Shown here: piece after piece, positions 43,944-52,909 of the stretch | How the letters are laid out: each line of letters begins with the position of its first letter | How positions within the stretch are numbered: position 1 is the first letter of the stretch | Assembly: GCA_947259975.1 (NCBI GenBank) | Contig: CAMYOD010000043.1 | Coordinates: forward strand, 1-56,305 | Direction of reading: 5' to 3' | Source of the DNA: an uncultured Gammaproteobacteria bacterium | GTDB taxonomy: Bacteria > Pseudomonadota > Gammaproteobacteria > HyVt-429 | Length of the DNA stretch: 56,305 nucleotides | Position numbers and translations under genes: made by a program | The notes under the pieces: generated by a model | Seen by the model: only the letters and a program-made list of their open reading frames with translations | Databases searched by the model: none | What the model was told of the DNA's origin: nothing

Positions 43944-44397
43944 CCGGCGCTTGCACGAGACGATCAAGGATAAGACCGAAAAAACGCTCGCCGCCACCGG
44001 CGGCGCTGAAACGCCAACCGAGATGAGTCTGACAGGCACCACAGGCCGCAATCACCCAGGTGTAACCCTCAAACCAGGTATATAGGTCGGTTTCCTCGCC
44101 GGACGTGGCGCAGCCGGGGGCGTTGGCGAAACAGCCGATATGGAAACGCAGACCCTGCGGGTTTTCGCAGTGATGGTCATGCATGCCCCTGACCTCGATG
44201 CGTGCATGGTCGTCGGTGACGATCTGACGGCAATGCGCACAACACAAGGGTCGCGCCGCGTGGACCCAGAGCTTCGGCACGATGTCGTGCAATCCTTCCG
44301 GGGCCGCCTTGTCTTCATTACGAAGGAAACGGTGCACGGGTGTTACAACGCCCATCGAATGATGCGGCTGCGTCCGGGTTGTCGCTGCGACAATCAT
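43924..44397 (-). CDS. Cereblon-type CULT domain protein
   Basis: The 157-residue protein is a bacterial CULT domain, the fold of the thalidomide-binding part of human cereblon. The zinc site is made by CAHC (Cys53, Cys56) and CGAC (Cys119, Cys122). The three aromatic-cage tryptophans are Trp108, Trp114 and Trp128, with spacings of 6 and 14 exactly as in human cereblon (380, 386, 400). Bacterial homologues such as the Magnetospirillum protein bind uridine and cyclic imides in vitro, but their cellular role is unknown. The start at 44397 overlaps the phosphoesterase stop (ATGA); the 3' end overlaps the exonuclease by 20 bp. Confidence 0.88.
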   Translation of the reverse strand: MIVAATTRTQPHHSMGVVTPVHRFLRNEDKAAPEGLHDIVPKLWVHAARPLCCAHCRQIVTDDHARIEVRGMHDHHCENPQGLRFHIGCFANAPGCATSGEETDLYTWFEGYTWVIAACGACQTHLGWRFSAAGGGERFFGLILDRLVQAPDASKSH

Positions 44398-44936
44398 ACT
44401 GCTTGTTTGCTGTCGGCCGGAAAGCGAAAGGTTTCCACGTGCCATGCGTCAACGGCGGCATGCAGAATGAGGCAGCCCGGCCCGCCGAAAGTACGATTAC
44501 GCCCGGACGCGCCCGGGTTGAGTACCCAGGGATCATGCTCCTGATCGCAGACCTGATGGTGACTGTGGCCATAGACAATGGCGCGCGCGGCGGGAAACTG
44601 GCGCCGCAAGCGTCCATGTCGATCCCGGTAGTCCCACACCTTGTGCCCATGCACCACGGCGAGCGCGCCGCCGGGCAGGTCGATGACCGCGTCGTCCGGA
44701 ATCTCGGCCAGGCGGCCGTGTTCCGCGGGGTCCCATTTCGACGGCACGTCGTTGTTGCCACGCACCGCCACGACCTCGCTCACAACGGCACGCAGCTCAT
44801 CCAGCACCCCGGCGCCGACGATATCGCCGGCATGTACCGCCATGTCGCAGTCGCCGGCCAACTGCGCGACGTTGGGGTCCAGATAACCGTGGGTGTCGGA
44901 AACGATGAGGATTTTCTTACGGCCGGACCGGGTCAT
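44394..44936 (-). CDS. YfcE-type metallophosphoesterase
   Basis: A 180-residue calcineurin-like phosphoesterase of the YfcE/MJ0936 family. Metal motifs are in order: VSDTHGYLDP (about 12-21), VHAGDIVG, RGNNDVP, VVHGHKVWD and YGHSHHQ. These enzymes hydrolyse phosphodiesters in vitro; the natural substrate is unknown. It is the first gene of a three-gene overlapping operon with the CULT protein and the exonuclease. ATG 44936 agrees with the family start. Confidence 0.92.
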   Translation of the reverse strand: MTRSGRKKILIVSDTHGYLDPNVAQLAGDCDMAVHAGDIVGAGVLDELRAVVSEVVAVRGNNDVPSKWDPAEHGRLAEIPDDAVIDLPGGALAVVHGHKVWDYRDRHGRLRRQFPAARAIVYGHSHHQVCDQEHDPWVLNPGASGRNRTFGGPGCLILHAAVDAWHVETFRFPADSKQAV

Positions 44937-45056
44937 AACCTTGGAAAATGCGCTACGGTTTCGTGGTATTCTCGACAATGAAAAACACAAGAGCGGACTA
45001 GAGAATTTACACTTTCCCAACTCCCATGTATACGTTGCGTATCCACGGATACAACC

Positions 45057-45428
45057 ATGCGTAAAATCAAAATGACACTAGGCAGCGTGGTGCTGGAGGC
45101 GGAACTTCTGGACACCCCCACCGCGGATGCCATTTACGAAAACCTCCCGATCGAGTCCGAGGCACAGACCTGGGGCGAGGAGGTCTATTTCTCCACCCCG
45201 GTGCACGTGACCCGGGAGGCAGATGCGCGGGATGTGGTCGAAGCGGGCGAGCTTGCGTTCTGGGTGGAGGGTAACTGCATTGCCATCGGCTACGGCCGCA
45301 CCCCTATTTCGCAGGGAAATGAGATTCGCCTGGCCGCCAGGACCAATATCTGGGGTCATGCGCTGGATGACGTTAAACAACTGGCGGCGGTAAAGGCCGG
45401 CGATCCGATACGATTGGAGATGGTCTAG
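45057..45428 (+). CDS. Cyclophilin-like (DUF369/TM1367-type) protein
   Basis: The 123-residue protein has the pattern of the small cyclophilin-like beta-barrel family (TM1367/DUF369): an N-terminal IKMTLGSVVLEAEL strand pair, ALPIES-like ENLPIESEAQTWGEEVYF, ELAFWVEGNCIAIGYGRTPIS and a C-terminal strand. These proteins lack the catalytic residues of true cyclophilins and have no defined role. It lies 36 bp before the oligosaccharyltransferase gene on the same strand and may share its transcript. Confidence 0.85.
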   Translation: MRKIKMTLGSVVLEAELLDTPTADAIYENLPIESEAQTWGEEVYFSTPVHVTREADARDVVEAGELAFWVEGNCIAIGYGRTPISQGNEIRLAARTNIWGHALDDVKQLAAVKAGDPIRLEMV

Positions 45429-45464
45429 CGGGGCTACAGCAAGCCTTTCAACCCCGACGTTCCC

Positions 45465-47705
45465 ATGGCGAGAAAAAAAGGCACTTTCAAAAAGCGGCGT
45501 GACAACCGCCGCAAAGCCGCCCCTGCACCGAAAGAACCGGCCTGGCGCGGCTATCTCGCGACGGCCGTTCACGGCGGAAGGAAATTTTTGTCGCCGCTCG
45601 ACCCCATGGTCGCGTTGCTACGGCGCCATCAAAACTGGGTCACCGCCGGCGCGTTCCTCCTGGTGCTTGCTATTGGACTGCTAGTCCGCCTGGAAGACGT
45701 CGGCGACTGGAAACGTCTTGAGAACCGCTCGCTCTATCAGGGCGAGGCGCTGCTGACCACCTTCGACGGTTATTTCTACCTGACTCTGGCGCGGGACCTG
45801 ATGGAAGGCACCTACGCACCCCTGGATGAGAAACGTGCGGTACCGGACTACCCGCCGCGCCCGCAGCCGCCGCCGCTGCTCTCGGTCGCCGCCGCAGGCG
45901 TGGCCAAGCTGACCGGTATCTCGCTCAATTGGGTCGGTGCGGTGATGCCGGCGCTGTTGGGGGTGCTGTTGGCGCTGCCCCTATTCGCGCTGGGTTATTT
46001 CTACGGCGGCCGGGTCATGGGGCTCACTGCCGCTCTCGTGGGTGTACTGTCGCATTACTATGTCTATCGTAGCAGTCTCGGCTGGTTCGATACCGACTGC
46101 ATGATCGTCACCTGGGCCCTGTCCGCCGCCTACTTGTTCCTGCGCTTTGGAGTGGAGCAAGGGCCTCGGCGCTACGTCTACTTCGCCGCCGGGATGGTCA
46201 TCTATGGATTATTCCTCTGGTGGTGGGATCAGGCGCCGCACGTCGCAACTGTCGTAACTCTCTTGCCGCTCGGTGTTGCGTTGGTGTTTTTCTATCGCCC
46301 GACAGCTCGCGAGGCACTTTTTTTCGCGGGCAGCATCGCTGCTGCCGTTGCGGGCGTCCTCGCCTGGCAAGGAATCGATTTACCCTTACAGATAATTGAG
46401 CGAATCGTCGGACAGTTCAGCTATATCTCAAAGGAAGTTACTGGCTACTTCCCGAACATCGGCGTATCGATTTCCGAGCAGGACAAACCGACCCTGAAGG
46501 AGATTATTACCGTCACCACGGACAGCGTTCCGGCCCTGATTCTGGCCGCTGCGGGACTGATACTTCTGGTTATTCGCAAGCCGAAAGAAAGCCTGTTTCT
46601 ATCGGTGCCGGTGCTTTTGGCTCTGCTGTCCTTTTTATTCGCGCGCCGATTCCTCATTTTCCTCGCACCTATCACGGCCCTGGGTCTGGGCTATCTGGTC
46701 ACCCATCTGTGGAATCTGCATAATCGTTGGCGGATCTTCGCGGTACTTGCTCCCGCATTGGTCATCTACCTGAGCCTGCCGGCCTTTCACAAGGGCATGG
46801 AGAAGAACTTTCTACCGAAGGAGCCGCCCTCGATCATACGCGGCATGGACGAAGCATCACGAGTCACCGAAAACAATGCCGTCGTGTGGGCATGGTGGGA
46901 TCATGGATATCCACTTGTCTATTGGGCGCGCCGTACAACTGTAAACGATGGCTCAACGCACACTGGTGAGCGCTCGGTCTACAACGGCATTCCCTACACG
47001 ACTTCCAGCTACCGGCTGGCCGCCAATTTCATGCAGTTCTATGTTCTGCGCGGTGTGAGCGGCATACAAAAGCTTTATGAGGCGCTGGACGGTGATGCCG
47101 CCCGTGGCCTGACGCTGATAAAGAAGGTGTTTGCCGTGGGGCCACAAGCAGGCCGCAGGTTGATCGATCAGGCCCGGCTCAAGCCGGTCGATCACTGGGA
47201 AACCACCGACGACTGGCTGGAATATCTATTCCCTCCGGAAACGCGCCCGGTCTATTTATTCGTTGACTGGCGCCTCATGCGCACCACCTACTGGTGGTAC
47301 TGGTTCGGCTCCTGGGATCTGGAGAAAGGCGATGGCATCCACCCGCGCTTCGAATTCGATACCCGCACGCTACTCGAGGGCAATAAACTGCGAACGAACA
47401 AGGGCGTGGTGGTTGACCTCAAAACCGGCATACTCCAAACGAAAAACAACAAAGGAGTTCAGCTCAAGAGTGCGTTTATCAATGACGGTAAACAGCGTCG
47501 GCAATTTAATTACAAGCCGAGTGCAAGATACACCTTTGAAGCCTTTCTGCCGTCGCGCTTTTCGACATTGCAGGATACGTCAATATCCGAGTCCGTATTT
47601 AATAAACTTTTCATCCGACAGATAGCGCCGCCGAAATACTTTCGCCTGGTCAGCAGCGGTATGCCCGGTTACCAGTTATGGCGCGCACAGGGAGATCGCC
47701 TTTGA
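45465..47705 (+). CDS. PglB/STT3-type oligosaccharyltransferase
   Basis: The 746-residue protein has a lysine/arginine-rich start, about 12-13 membrane helices (about 58-440) and a periplasmic C-terminal domain. It carries the catalytic features of bacterial PglB: TFDGYFYLTLARDLMEG with Asp101, LGWFDTD with Asp209 and Asp211, a loop with SISEQD (Glu338) that may be the fifth-loop carboxylate, FARRFLIF (394-395) and the acceptor-binding motif as WWDHG (477-481) instead of the usual WWDYG. The following GYPLVYW ... VNDGSTHTG also matches the Campylobacter layout. It should transfer a lipid-linked glycan to asparagine of exported proteins. Downstream are glycan genes with lower G+C. Confidence 0.9.
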   Translation: MARKKGTFKKRRDNRRKAAPAPKEPAWRGYLATAVHGGRKFLSPLDPMVALLRRHQNWVTAGAFLLVLAIGLLVRLEDVGDWKRLENRSLYQGEALLTTFDGYFYLTLARDLMEGTYAPLDEKRAVPDYPPRPQPPPLLSVAAAGVAKLTGISLNWVGAVMPALLGVLLALPLFALGYFYGGRVMGLTAALVGVLSHYYVYRSSLGWFDTDCMIVTWALSAAYLFLRFGVEQGPRRYVYFAAGMVIYGLFLWWWDQAPHVATVVTLLPLGVALVFFYRPTAREALFFAGSIAAAVAGVLAWQGIDLPLQIIERIVGQFSYISKEVTGYFPNIGVSISEQDKPTLKEIITVTTDSVPALILAAAGLILLVIRKPKESLFLSVPVLLALLSFLFARRFLIFLAPITALGLGYLVTHLWNLHNRWRIFAVLAPALVIYLSLPAFHKGMEKNFLPKEPPSIIRGMDEASRVTENNAVVWAWWDHGYPLVYWARRTTVNDGSTHTGERSVYNGIPYTTSSYRLAANFMQFYVLRGVSGIQKLYEALDGDAARGLTLIKKVFAVGPQAGRRLIDQARLKPVDHWETTDDWLEYLFPPETRPVYLFVDWRLMRTTYWWYWFGSWDLEKGDGIHPRFEFDTRTLLEGNKLRTNKGVVVDLKTGILQTKNNKGVQLKSAFINDGKQRRQFNYKPSARYTFEAFLPSRFSTLQDTSISESVFNKLFIRQIAPPKYFRLVSSGMPGYQLWRAQGDRL

Positions 47706-47943
47706 GAGACGACGGTGTTTACTACTCATGGTCCGCACAAATGGCAAGAACATGATCCCGGAGAATAAAACGAGAATTTCAATTCGCAGGCCGTGCCCAA
47801 CTAGAGGTCAGGCTACCAGCATCCGGATGACAATTTTACGCGCCCAGATTATCCATATGGACTACCCCTTTCTTGTCAAAATAGCGTATTCGGCTCAACT
47901 ACCAACCCAGCTAAAACTTGCTGGGGCTCGCTGACTCTTGACA
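47706..47943. other. Spacer after the oligosaccharyltransferase gene
   Basis: This 238-bp gap is visibly richer in A+T than the DNA to its left and marks the beginning of a compositionally different stretch. A short open frame is present, but it lacks a ribosome site and protein-like composition. No hairpin terminator was recognised. Confidence 0.4.
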
Positions 47944-48903
47944 ATGGTTGATCGCGGAACGCATCGATCGCGGATGGTCGTACGCGCGGTCATTGCGATT
48001 ATCAGTATTACGCTCTTACTGATCTACGTGCGTCCTGCCAACCTAATTCCGGTTATTGACCGACTCAATCATGACTGGATCCTCGCATCCGCGCTGTGTA
48101 TCGTAACATCTACGATAATCGGTGCGTTTAACGTCTACCTTTTCATCTCGCATGACAATCGGATGTCGCCACTCTCCTTCCTTGGCGCATACTGGATGTC
48201 CTGGGCAGCAGGACTTATTGTACCAGGCCAGGTAGGAGATGTTGCCAGCCTTACTCTTCTGCTACGCCGTCACGGACTGGACTGGCCCAAGGTTGCCGGT
48301 CGGGCGGTCCTTGATAAATCCATCAGCCTCGTCGTGATGCTTGCCTTCGCGAGCTTCGGTCTCACGATGATCTTGGGAGACGGCGAATTTACAGAGGCAG
48401 TGGTCGTGGCGGTGATTGTGTTCGTGACCAGCTTGATAGTGCTCGGAGTCGCGCTAGCCATGCTTTCACCTTGGCTAACCAAGAGGAAGTGGCGGATCTT
48501 AAGCTACATCTCCGTATCTCTGCAGGACATGCGACATCTTATTCATGCCTACCCAGTTCGACTTGCGGCGAATTTCGTACTCACCTTTGTTAAGATTGTG
48601 CTTATCGGGTTTGCCTACTGGTGTATGTTCACGGCAACCGGTCTAACTGACGTAACGGCGCTGCTCACGATCGCGCTCGCGGCTGTGAGCTCAATCGTGG
48701 CCTATATTCCTATTAGTATTAACGGCATTGGTGTCGCGGAATCCACGGGTCTTGCCGTGTTTTCGGCCGTCGGTGCGACTTCGGCCACCACGCTTACGGT
48801 CTATCTTGCCTTGCGGCTCGTCGTCTTCGCTCTCGCCTGGATACCTTCTTTTGCCATTATTTTCTTTACTCGGCATCCTCGCAATCAAACGCCACGCCGA
48901 TAA
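47944..48903 (+). CDS. Flippase-like membrane protein (lysylphosphatidylglycerol synthase transmembrane family)
   Basis: The 319-residue protein has about eight predicted membrane helices and the marks of the LPG-synthase transmembrane/AglD-like family: a WAAGLIVPGQVGDVASLTLLLRRHG segment (about 83-105), RAVLDKSISLVVML, and PISINGIGVAEST near residue 260. Such proteins occur in glycan and glycolipid clusters and are often called flippase-like, though the function is rarely shown. A TTG two codons upstream and an ATG at 47974 are other starts. It follows the oligosaccharyltransferase gene on the same strand, so a role in glycan-lipid handling is plausible. Confidence 0.8.
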   Translation: MVDRGTHRSRMVVRAVIAIISITLLLIYVRPANLIPVIDRLNHDWILASALCIVTSTIIGAFNVYLFISHDNRMSPLSFLGAYWMSWAAGLIVPGQVGDVASLTLLLRRHGLDWPKVAGRAVLDKSISLVVMLAFASFGLTMILGDGEFTEAVVVAVIVFVTSLIVLGVALAMLSPWLTKRKWRILSYISVSLQDMRHLIHAYPVRLAANFVLTFVKIVLIGFAYWCMFTATGLTDVTALLTIALAAVSSIVAYIPISINGIGVAESTGLAVFSAVGATSATTLTVYLALRLVVFALAWIPSFAIIFFTRHPRNQTPRR

Positions 48904-49172
48904 GAACTCGCTTGTAGTGGATGCATATGATCCAGATCATGAGTGGTATTCGAGAGGCGTGCGCAACGACCCGTTTGAAGGCATGTAAGATTTACCACGG
49001 GGAATGGGTTTCCAGACCACATAAGGCTTCGCTGGATACATGCGATCGCTCTGGACAGCGCTTCTTCAGTTAACGCCCCTGCATGGCAAAACCACGCTTT
49101 TGACGATATGCTCGCCGGAAAGCGCGTTCCTTACCATTCGACTAAATCAGCCTTGCTTCAATTAGACTCGAG
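48904..49172. other. Spacer between the flippase-like and TylF-like genes
   Basis: A 269-bp stretch without a credible gene. It contains a 14-bp perfect palindrome, ATGATC-CA-GATCAT, near 48929-48942. The frame after the flippase-like stop shows no recognisable domain. Confidence 0.35.
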
Positions 49173-49937
49173 ATGCCACACAATTACACTATTCCACAGC
49201 GACTCAGAATCCTGCTCGGCCGTTTGCCCGGTGTGAAATGGCTGTACGATTTTCTACGACTCACTTTCGTGCCCACGTTTCGCGAAGATGGTCTCGCGAC
49301 TGTCAACAACAGTGACTTCATGCGTGATCCGCAATTTAAACAAGCTTACACGGCAGCACTGCAACAACACGCTAGTTTAAAGAATGTGCGCTGGAGAGCC
49401 CATATAACACAATGGGCTGGGTTTCATGCGAGCCAGCTGACCGGTGACTTCGTGGAGTGTGGCGTAAATCGTGGATTTTTCTCGATGTCTCTTATGACTT
49501 ACCTGGATTTCGAGCAATTTGTCGATCGGACCTTCTATCTTATAGACACCTATTGTGGGTTAGTACCAAAACAAGTCGCCCCCGAGGATCATGCTGCCTT
49601 CCGTAACTATTACACAGATTGTTACGATTTTGTCAGAAACTCCTTCGCGAAATTCGAGAATGCCAAAGTGGTTCGCGGCGTTGTTCCGGACGTTCTGCAC
49701 ACGATTGACTTTCGGAAGGTCGCTTATCTTTCCATCGATATGAACTGCGCGGAACCTGAAGTCGCGGCACTGGAGCACTTTTGGCCGCTTATGGAATCAG
49801 GCGGAATCATCGTCTTGGACGACTACGGGTTTCCCGGACATGAGTGGCAGAAGACGTCAGCGGACAAATTCGCTGCCCGCGTAGACACGAAAATACTTCA
49901 GCTGCCCACCGGACAAGGGCTTTTGATCAAGAATTAG
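49173..49937 (+). CDS. TylF/MycF-type SAM-dependent methyltransferase
   Basis: The 254-residue protein resembles the macrocin O-methyltransferase (TylF/MycF) family: GDFVECGVNRGFFSMSL (about 90-106, SAM-binding), FYLIDTYCGL with an acidic metal residue, YLSIDMNCAEPEVAALEHFWPLMESGGIIVLDDYG (about 190-225). These enzymes methylate sugar hydroxyls with Mg2+, which fits a glycan-modifying role here. No membrane helix is present. It is on the same strand as the oligosaccharyltransferase and faces the glycosyltransferase operon. Confidence 0.85.
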   Translation: MPHNYTIPQRLRILLGRLPGVKWLYDFLRLTFVPTFREDGLATVNNSDFMRDPQFKQAYTAALQQHASLKNVRWRAHITQWAGFHASQLTGDFVECGVNRGFFSMSLMTYLDFEQFVDRTFYLIDTYCGLVPKQVAPEDHAAFRNYYTDCYDFVRNSFAKFENAKVVRGVVPDVLHTIDFRKVAYLSIDMNCAEPEVAALEHFWPLMESGGIIVLDDYGFPGHEWQKTSADKFAARVDTKILQLPTGQGLLIKN

Positions 49938-50076
49938 CCCCACATCGGTCGCGCCCAAAATTGATGAAAGACTCGGATGAGTCCTGATACACGATGAAGA
50001 CCAACGCTCCTCAATTCTGGGAACGCTACCGGCTCGCGTGAATCGATTCACCAAAGTACGAATATTGAGATATTTC

Positions 50077-51255
50077 CTACTCCTCAACCGAATCATTTAA
50101 GATCTCAACAAGTTTTCGAATCGACTCGTGTGCTGCGAAACGCTTCTTGTAGAGCGCGCGTGCCCGTTCGGCGTACTGCAGGCGTCGCGCCGGATCACGT
50201 GCCAAATCAACGATACCCTGTGCTAAATCGTCCGGATTCCCAGCTTCCACAAGAACAAAAGGTGATCGCGAAGCGCCGGCCATGACCTGACGTGCGCATA
50301 GCGTGTCTCCAGTAATTATCGGTCGACCAACGGACATGTAGGAATAATTCTTGAGCGGCCACACTCTTTGTGCCTTGTCACTCACGCCGAAAATGCCCAG
50401 ACAGATGTCCGCGTTGCGGATCTCGGTGGCCAGAGCCGTCGGGCCCTGCCAGCTTCTTTCCCAAGACACGTCTTCATAACCCGCCGCACTCAAAATGCTG
50501 GCAAATTGGGCTGCTGTCTGACCATCACCAACGATGCGGAATTGGATATCCGCGCGGTTGCGCAACTTAACCATTGCACGGGCGATCACATCTGTCCCTT
50601 GTAGGGGAACGAACGTGCCGATAAAGAGCACGCGACAAACCCCTCGTCGTGCTTGATATTCAGTATTGTGGTAAACGTATTCGTCGATTGTAAGCGGCAA
50701 TTCGGTCACACGCCGTGGGTCGAGGGCGAAAGTCTTTGCAAGATGAATTCCATTAAAAGATGTGTCGACGAGCACTCTATCTGCATGCTGGTATGCCCGT
50801 CGCTCGATCGCAAATAACACTCGAGTGAGTGGATTCTTCTTGCTTAACAACCGCCGGTCTATCACAACGGTATCGTAGAGGGATACAAACGCATCCAGAA
50901 CAATATACGTCGGGCGCCAGCGCCGCGGCATGAAGGAAAGCAGGAACAGCATGAAGACACCGGGATACGGTAGATAGAATCTATGCACCCGGGGACTAGT
51001 GGCCAGTGCCGATAACACGCGAATGTGTGCATACACGAGCTGAACGACACGGCGAATTTTGTCAAACCACCCACGCTCTTGACCGATTGCCTGAAGGTCC
51101 CGCAAACAAAAGTTGATTTCGCGCACATCAAATCGTGCCGATTCTTGCAGGCCCAGTACGCGGTACTTCACGCTGGGGTAGGCATCTGATTTTATATAAA
51201 CTCCGGCGATCGTGAGCGGCTGCCGCCTGATCGATTCGGACATTTCATCCGGCAT
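50077..51255 (-). CDS. GT-B family glycosyltransferase (GT4-like)
   Basis: The 392-residue protein has the two Rossmann-like halves of GT-B enzymes. The C-terminal donor half is clearer: VLFIGTFVPLQGTDVIARAM (about 218-237), FRIVGDGQTAAQF, then VWPLKNYSYMSVGRPIITGD in the place of the usual EALACG acid loop. The expected EX7E pattern is weak, so donor and linkage cannot be given. It is the last gene of a minus-strand operon, 3 bp after a methyltransferase gene. Confidence 0.82.
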   Translation of the reverse strand: MPDEMSESIRRQPLTIAGVYIKSDAYPSVKYRVLGLQESARFDVREINFCLRDLQAIGQERGWFDKIRRVVQLVYAHIRVLSALATSPRVHRFYLPYPGVFMLFLLSFMPRRWRPTYIVLDAFVSLYDTVVIDRRLLSKKNPLTRVLFAIERRAYQHADRVLVDTSFNGIHLAKTFALDPRRVTELPLTIDEYVYHNTEYQARRGVCRVLFIGTFVPLQGTDVIARAMVKLRNRADIQFRIVGDGQTAAQFASILSAAGYEDVSWERSWQGPTALATEIRNADICLGIFGVSDKAQRVWPLKNYSYMSVGRPIITGDTLCARQVMAGASRSPFVLVEAGNPDDLAQGIVDLARDPARRLQYAERARALYKKRFAAHESIRKLVEILNDSVEE

Positions 51256-51258
51256 TTT

Positions 51259-52044
51259 CTAAGAGATCTTGTGTGCAAGGACGATATAGCCGTCACCGTA
51301 ATCGCTGCGCTTGACCAAATTCTGCAGAGCAAATAGCGGTGTCAATATCTTTGCTATGGGCAGGAACGACAAGCGCTTCACCACATTTCGCTCGGAGCCG
51401 CTTCGCATGGTTGCCTCTCGTTGGTCGGCCGGTTCGTTCTTGTTCTTGCGGCGATAGTAGTAGTTGGAAAGTGGATTTGTGATGTATGTCAGCGGGAAAC
51501 CATAGCACCATAGGGTGTCAATTTGGAACCCATGCCGGGCAAATTTGTCTGCGATTTCGGAACGTTCGTAACGACGGATATGTCCCGCATATACATCCGC
51601 AGCCCCCCACCTGCGCATAAAAGCCGGAACCGAAAATACGAATGCACCGCCCGGGCGCAGCAGCCCGTTCACCGCCTCGAATGCCGACTCGTCGTCCTCT
51701 ATATGTTCAAATACCTCACACGCGACGACCAGATCGTAGTCGCCAGACCTTGTTAACTCGCGAAAATCCACATGTTCGACAGTCAGTTGAGGTGACCCGG
51801 AAACTCGCCTGCGCAAGACATCCGTGCTTGACGACGCAATCTCAACCAATAATCCCTTCGCGGCAGCATAACGTGCGGCGAGAAAGCAACTTACATCGCC
51901 CGAACCAGGACCGATCTCAAGAAAATTGCTGAGGTCCGGTGGCAAGGAATCGACAATTTGCTGGAGGAGCGATGCCCGCATGAGAAAGCGCGGCGCAGGA
52001 GCAGTTACGTGGTCAAAAACGCGGGTCGTGCCGCTCATTTTCAC
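51259..52044 (-). CDS. Class I SAM-dependent methyltransferase
   Basis: A 261-residue methyltransferase with motif I as FLEIGPGSGDVSCFLA (about 41-56), VEHVDFREL, then VVACEVFEHIEDDESAF and LLRPGGAFVFSVPAFM. The C-terminal third is hydrophobic and basic and may touch the membrane. The substrate is unknown; context suggests a glycan or lipid-linked sugar. The ATG at 52044 overlaps the stop of the preceding methyltransferase by four bases. Confidence 0.87.
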   Translation of the reverse strand: MKMSGTTRVFDHVTAPAPRFLMRASLLQQIVDSLPPDLSNFLEIGPGSGDVSCFLAARYAAAKGLLVEIASSSTDVLRRRVSGSPQLTVEHVDFRELTRSGDYDLVVACEVFEHIEDDESAFEAVNGLLRPGGAFVFSVPAFMRRWGAADVYAGHIRRYERSEIADKFARHGFQIDTLWCYGFPLTYITNPLSNYYYRRKNKNEPADQREATMRSGSERNVVKRLSFLPIAKILTPLFALQNLVKRSDYGDGYIVLAHKIS

Positions 52045-52892
52045 GATACGCGAGGGAGTCCTCGTCCATTATGCGGTCTTATTGCCACCGCGATGATATT
52101 CACGCCCGGACCCCGACTCTTTTCGATCGCAATGTCGTCTTCGCTCATTTCTTCGAGCCAAGGCCTATCATTGACCTCTGATACAGGCCTGGAACGAAAC
52201 ATCCCTAATAGTCCAAGCCCAAGCTGTCTCCAGGATTCTGGCGCGCCAGGAAAGGTAAAGGGTAGCGTTATCCATTTAAGCGTATGCGTGCGACGTAATT
52301 CTTTAGCAATCACATCTTCTCGGCCACCCATAGATAGCAACTCAACGTCGCTGAAGTGATCCTGAAATAAATACTCGATCTGATCGGTATCATATTCCGT
52401 AAGGTGAAACCGGTTCCATGGTTGTTGCCCACGAAACAAGCGCGTGGTCCGATCGGGAGTGGCAAGCACCAGGCAACCACCGGGTCGCAATACACGCCGG
52501 ATTTCTGACAGGTACGCTTGAACATCAGGGACATGCTCGATTACCTGGAACGACACGACGGCATCGAAGCTCTCACTCTCGAATGGAAGTGGCGATTTTT
52601 CTATGGGACCAATCGTGTCGAATCTGAGATTCGGGAGCGAGTGGTGATCGCGTGCGTAACTAATCGCATCGTTAGAAATGTCTATACCAACTATCTCGTC
52701 ACAGTGCGGCGCGAGCATCGCGGTGCCATAACCCGTGCCGCACCCGAAATCGAGAACACGCCTACCTGAGACGTGTGGTATCGAAAATTGGTAAGTAACG
52801 ATATGGAACAGATAAATCAGATAGCCCTGTCTTGAGCTAAGATAATGCTCTTCAATTACACGCTCACCGGTTGGTTCGATTCTGGAAGGCAT
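52041..52892 (-). CDS. Class I SAM-dependent methyltransferase
   Basis: The 283-residue protein has a full class I methyltransferase core: RRVLDFGCGTGYGTAMLA (about 43-60), EIVGIDISNDAISYA, SFDAVVSFQVIEHV (about 106-119) and VLRPGGCLVLATPD. It starts with the GERVIEEHY pattern often seen in glycan-cluster methyltransferases. It is the first gene of the three-gene minus-strand operon that includes a second methyltransferase and a glycosyltransferase. Confidence 0.88.
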   Translation of the reverse strand: MPSRIEPTGERVIEEHYLSSRQGYLIYLFHIVTYQFSIPHVSGRRVLDFGCGTGYGTAMLAPHCDEIVGIDISNDAISYARDHHSLPNLRFDTIGPIEKSPLPFESESFDAVVSFQVIEHVPDVQAYLSEIRRVLRPGGCLVLATPDRTTRLFRGQQPWNRFHLTEYDTDQIEYLFQDHFSDVELLSMGGREDVIAKELRRTHTLKWITLPFTFPGAPESWRQLGLGLLGMFRSRPVSEVNDRPWLEEMSEDDIAIEKSRGPGVNIIAVAIRPHNGRGLPRVS

Positions 52893-52909
52893 CGTTGGTT
52901 TGGTCTCGC

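Noticed and set aside
47728..47934. A 68-codon open frame between the oligosaccharyltransferase and flippase-like genes
   Set aside because: No ribosome site, basic and low-hydrophobicity composition, and no recognisable motif.
48929..48942. Palindrome ATGATC-CA-GATCAT as a regulator site
   Set aside because: It is short, does not match a known consensus well and has no promoter at a sensible distance; kept only as a note in the spacer.
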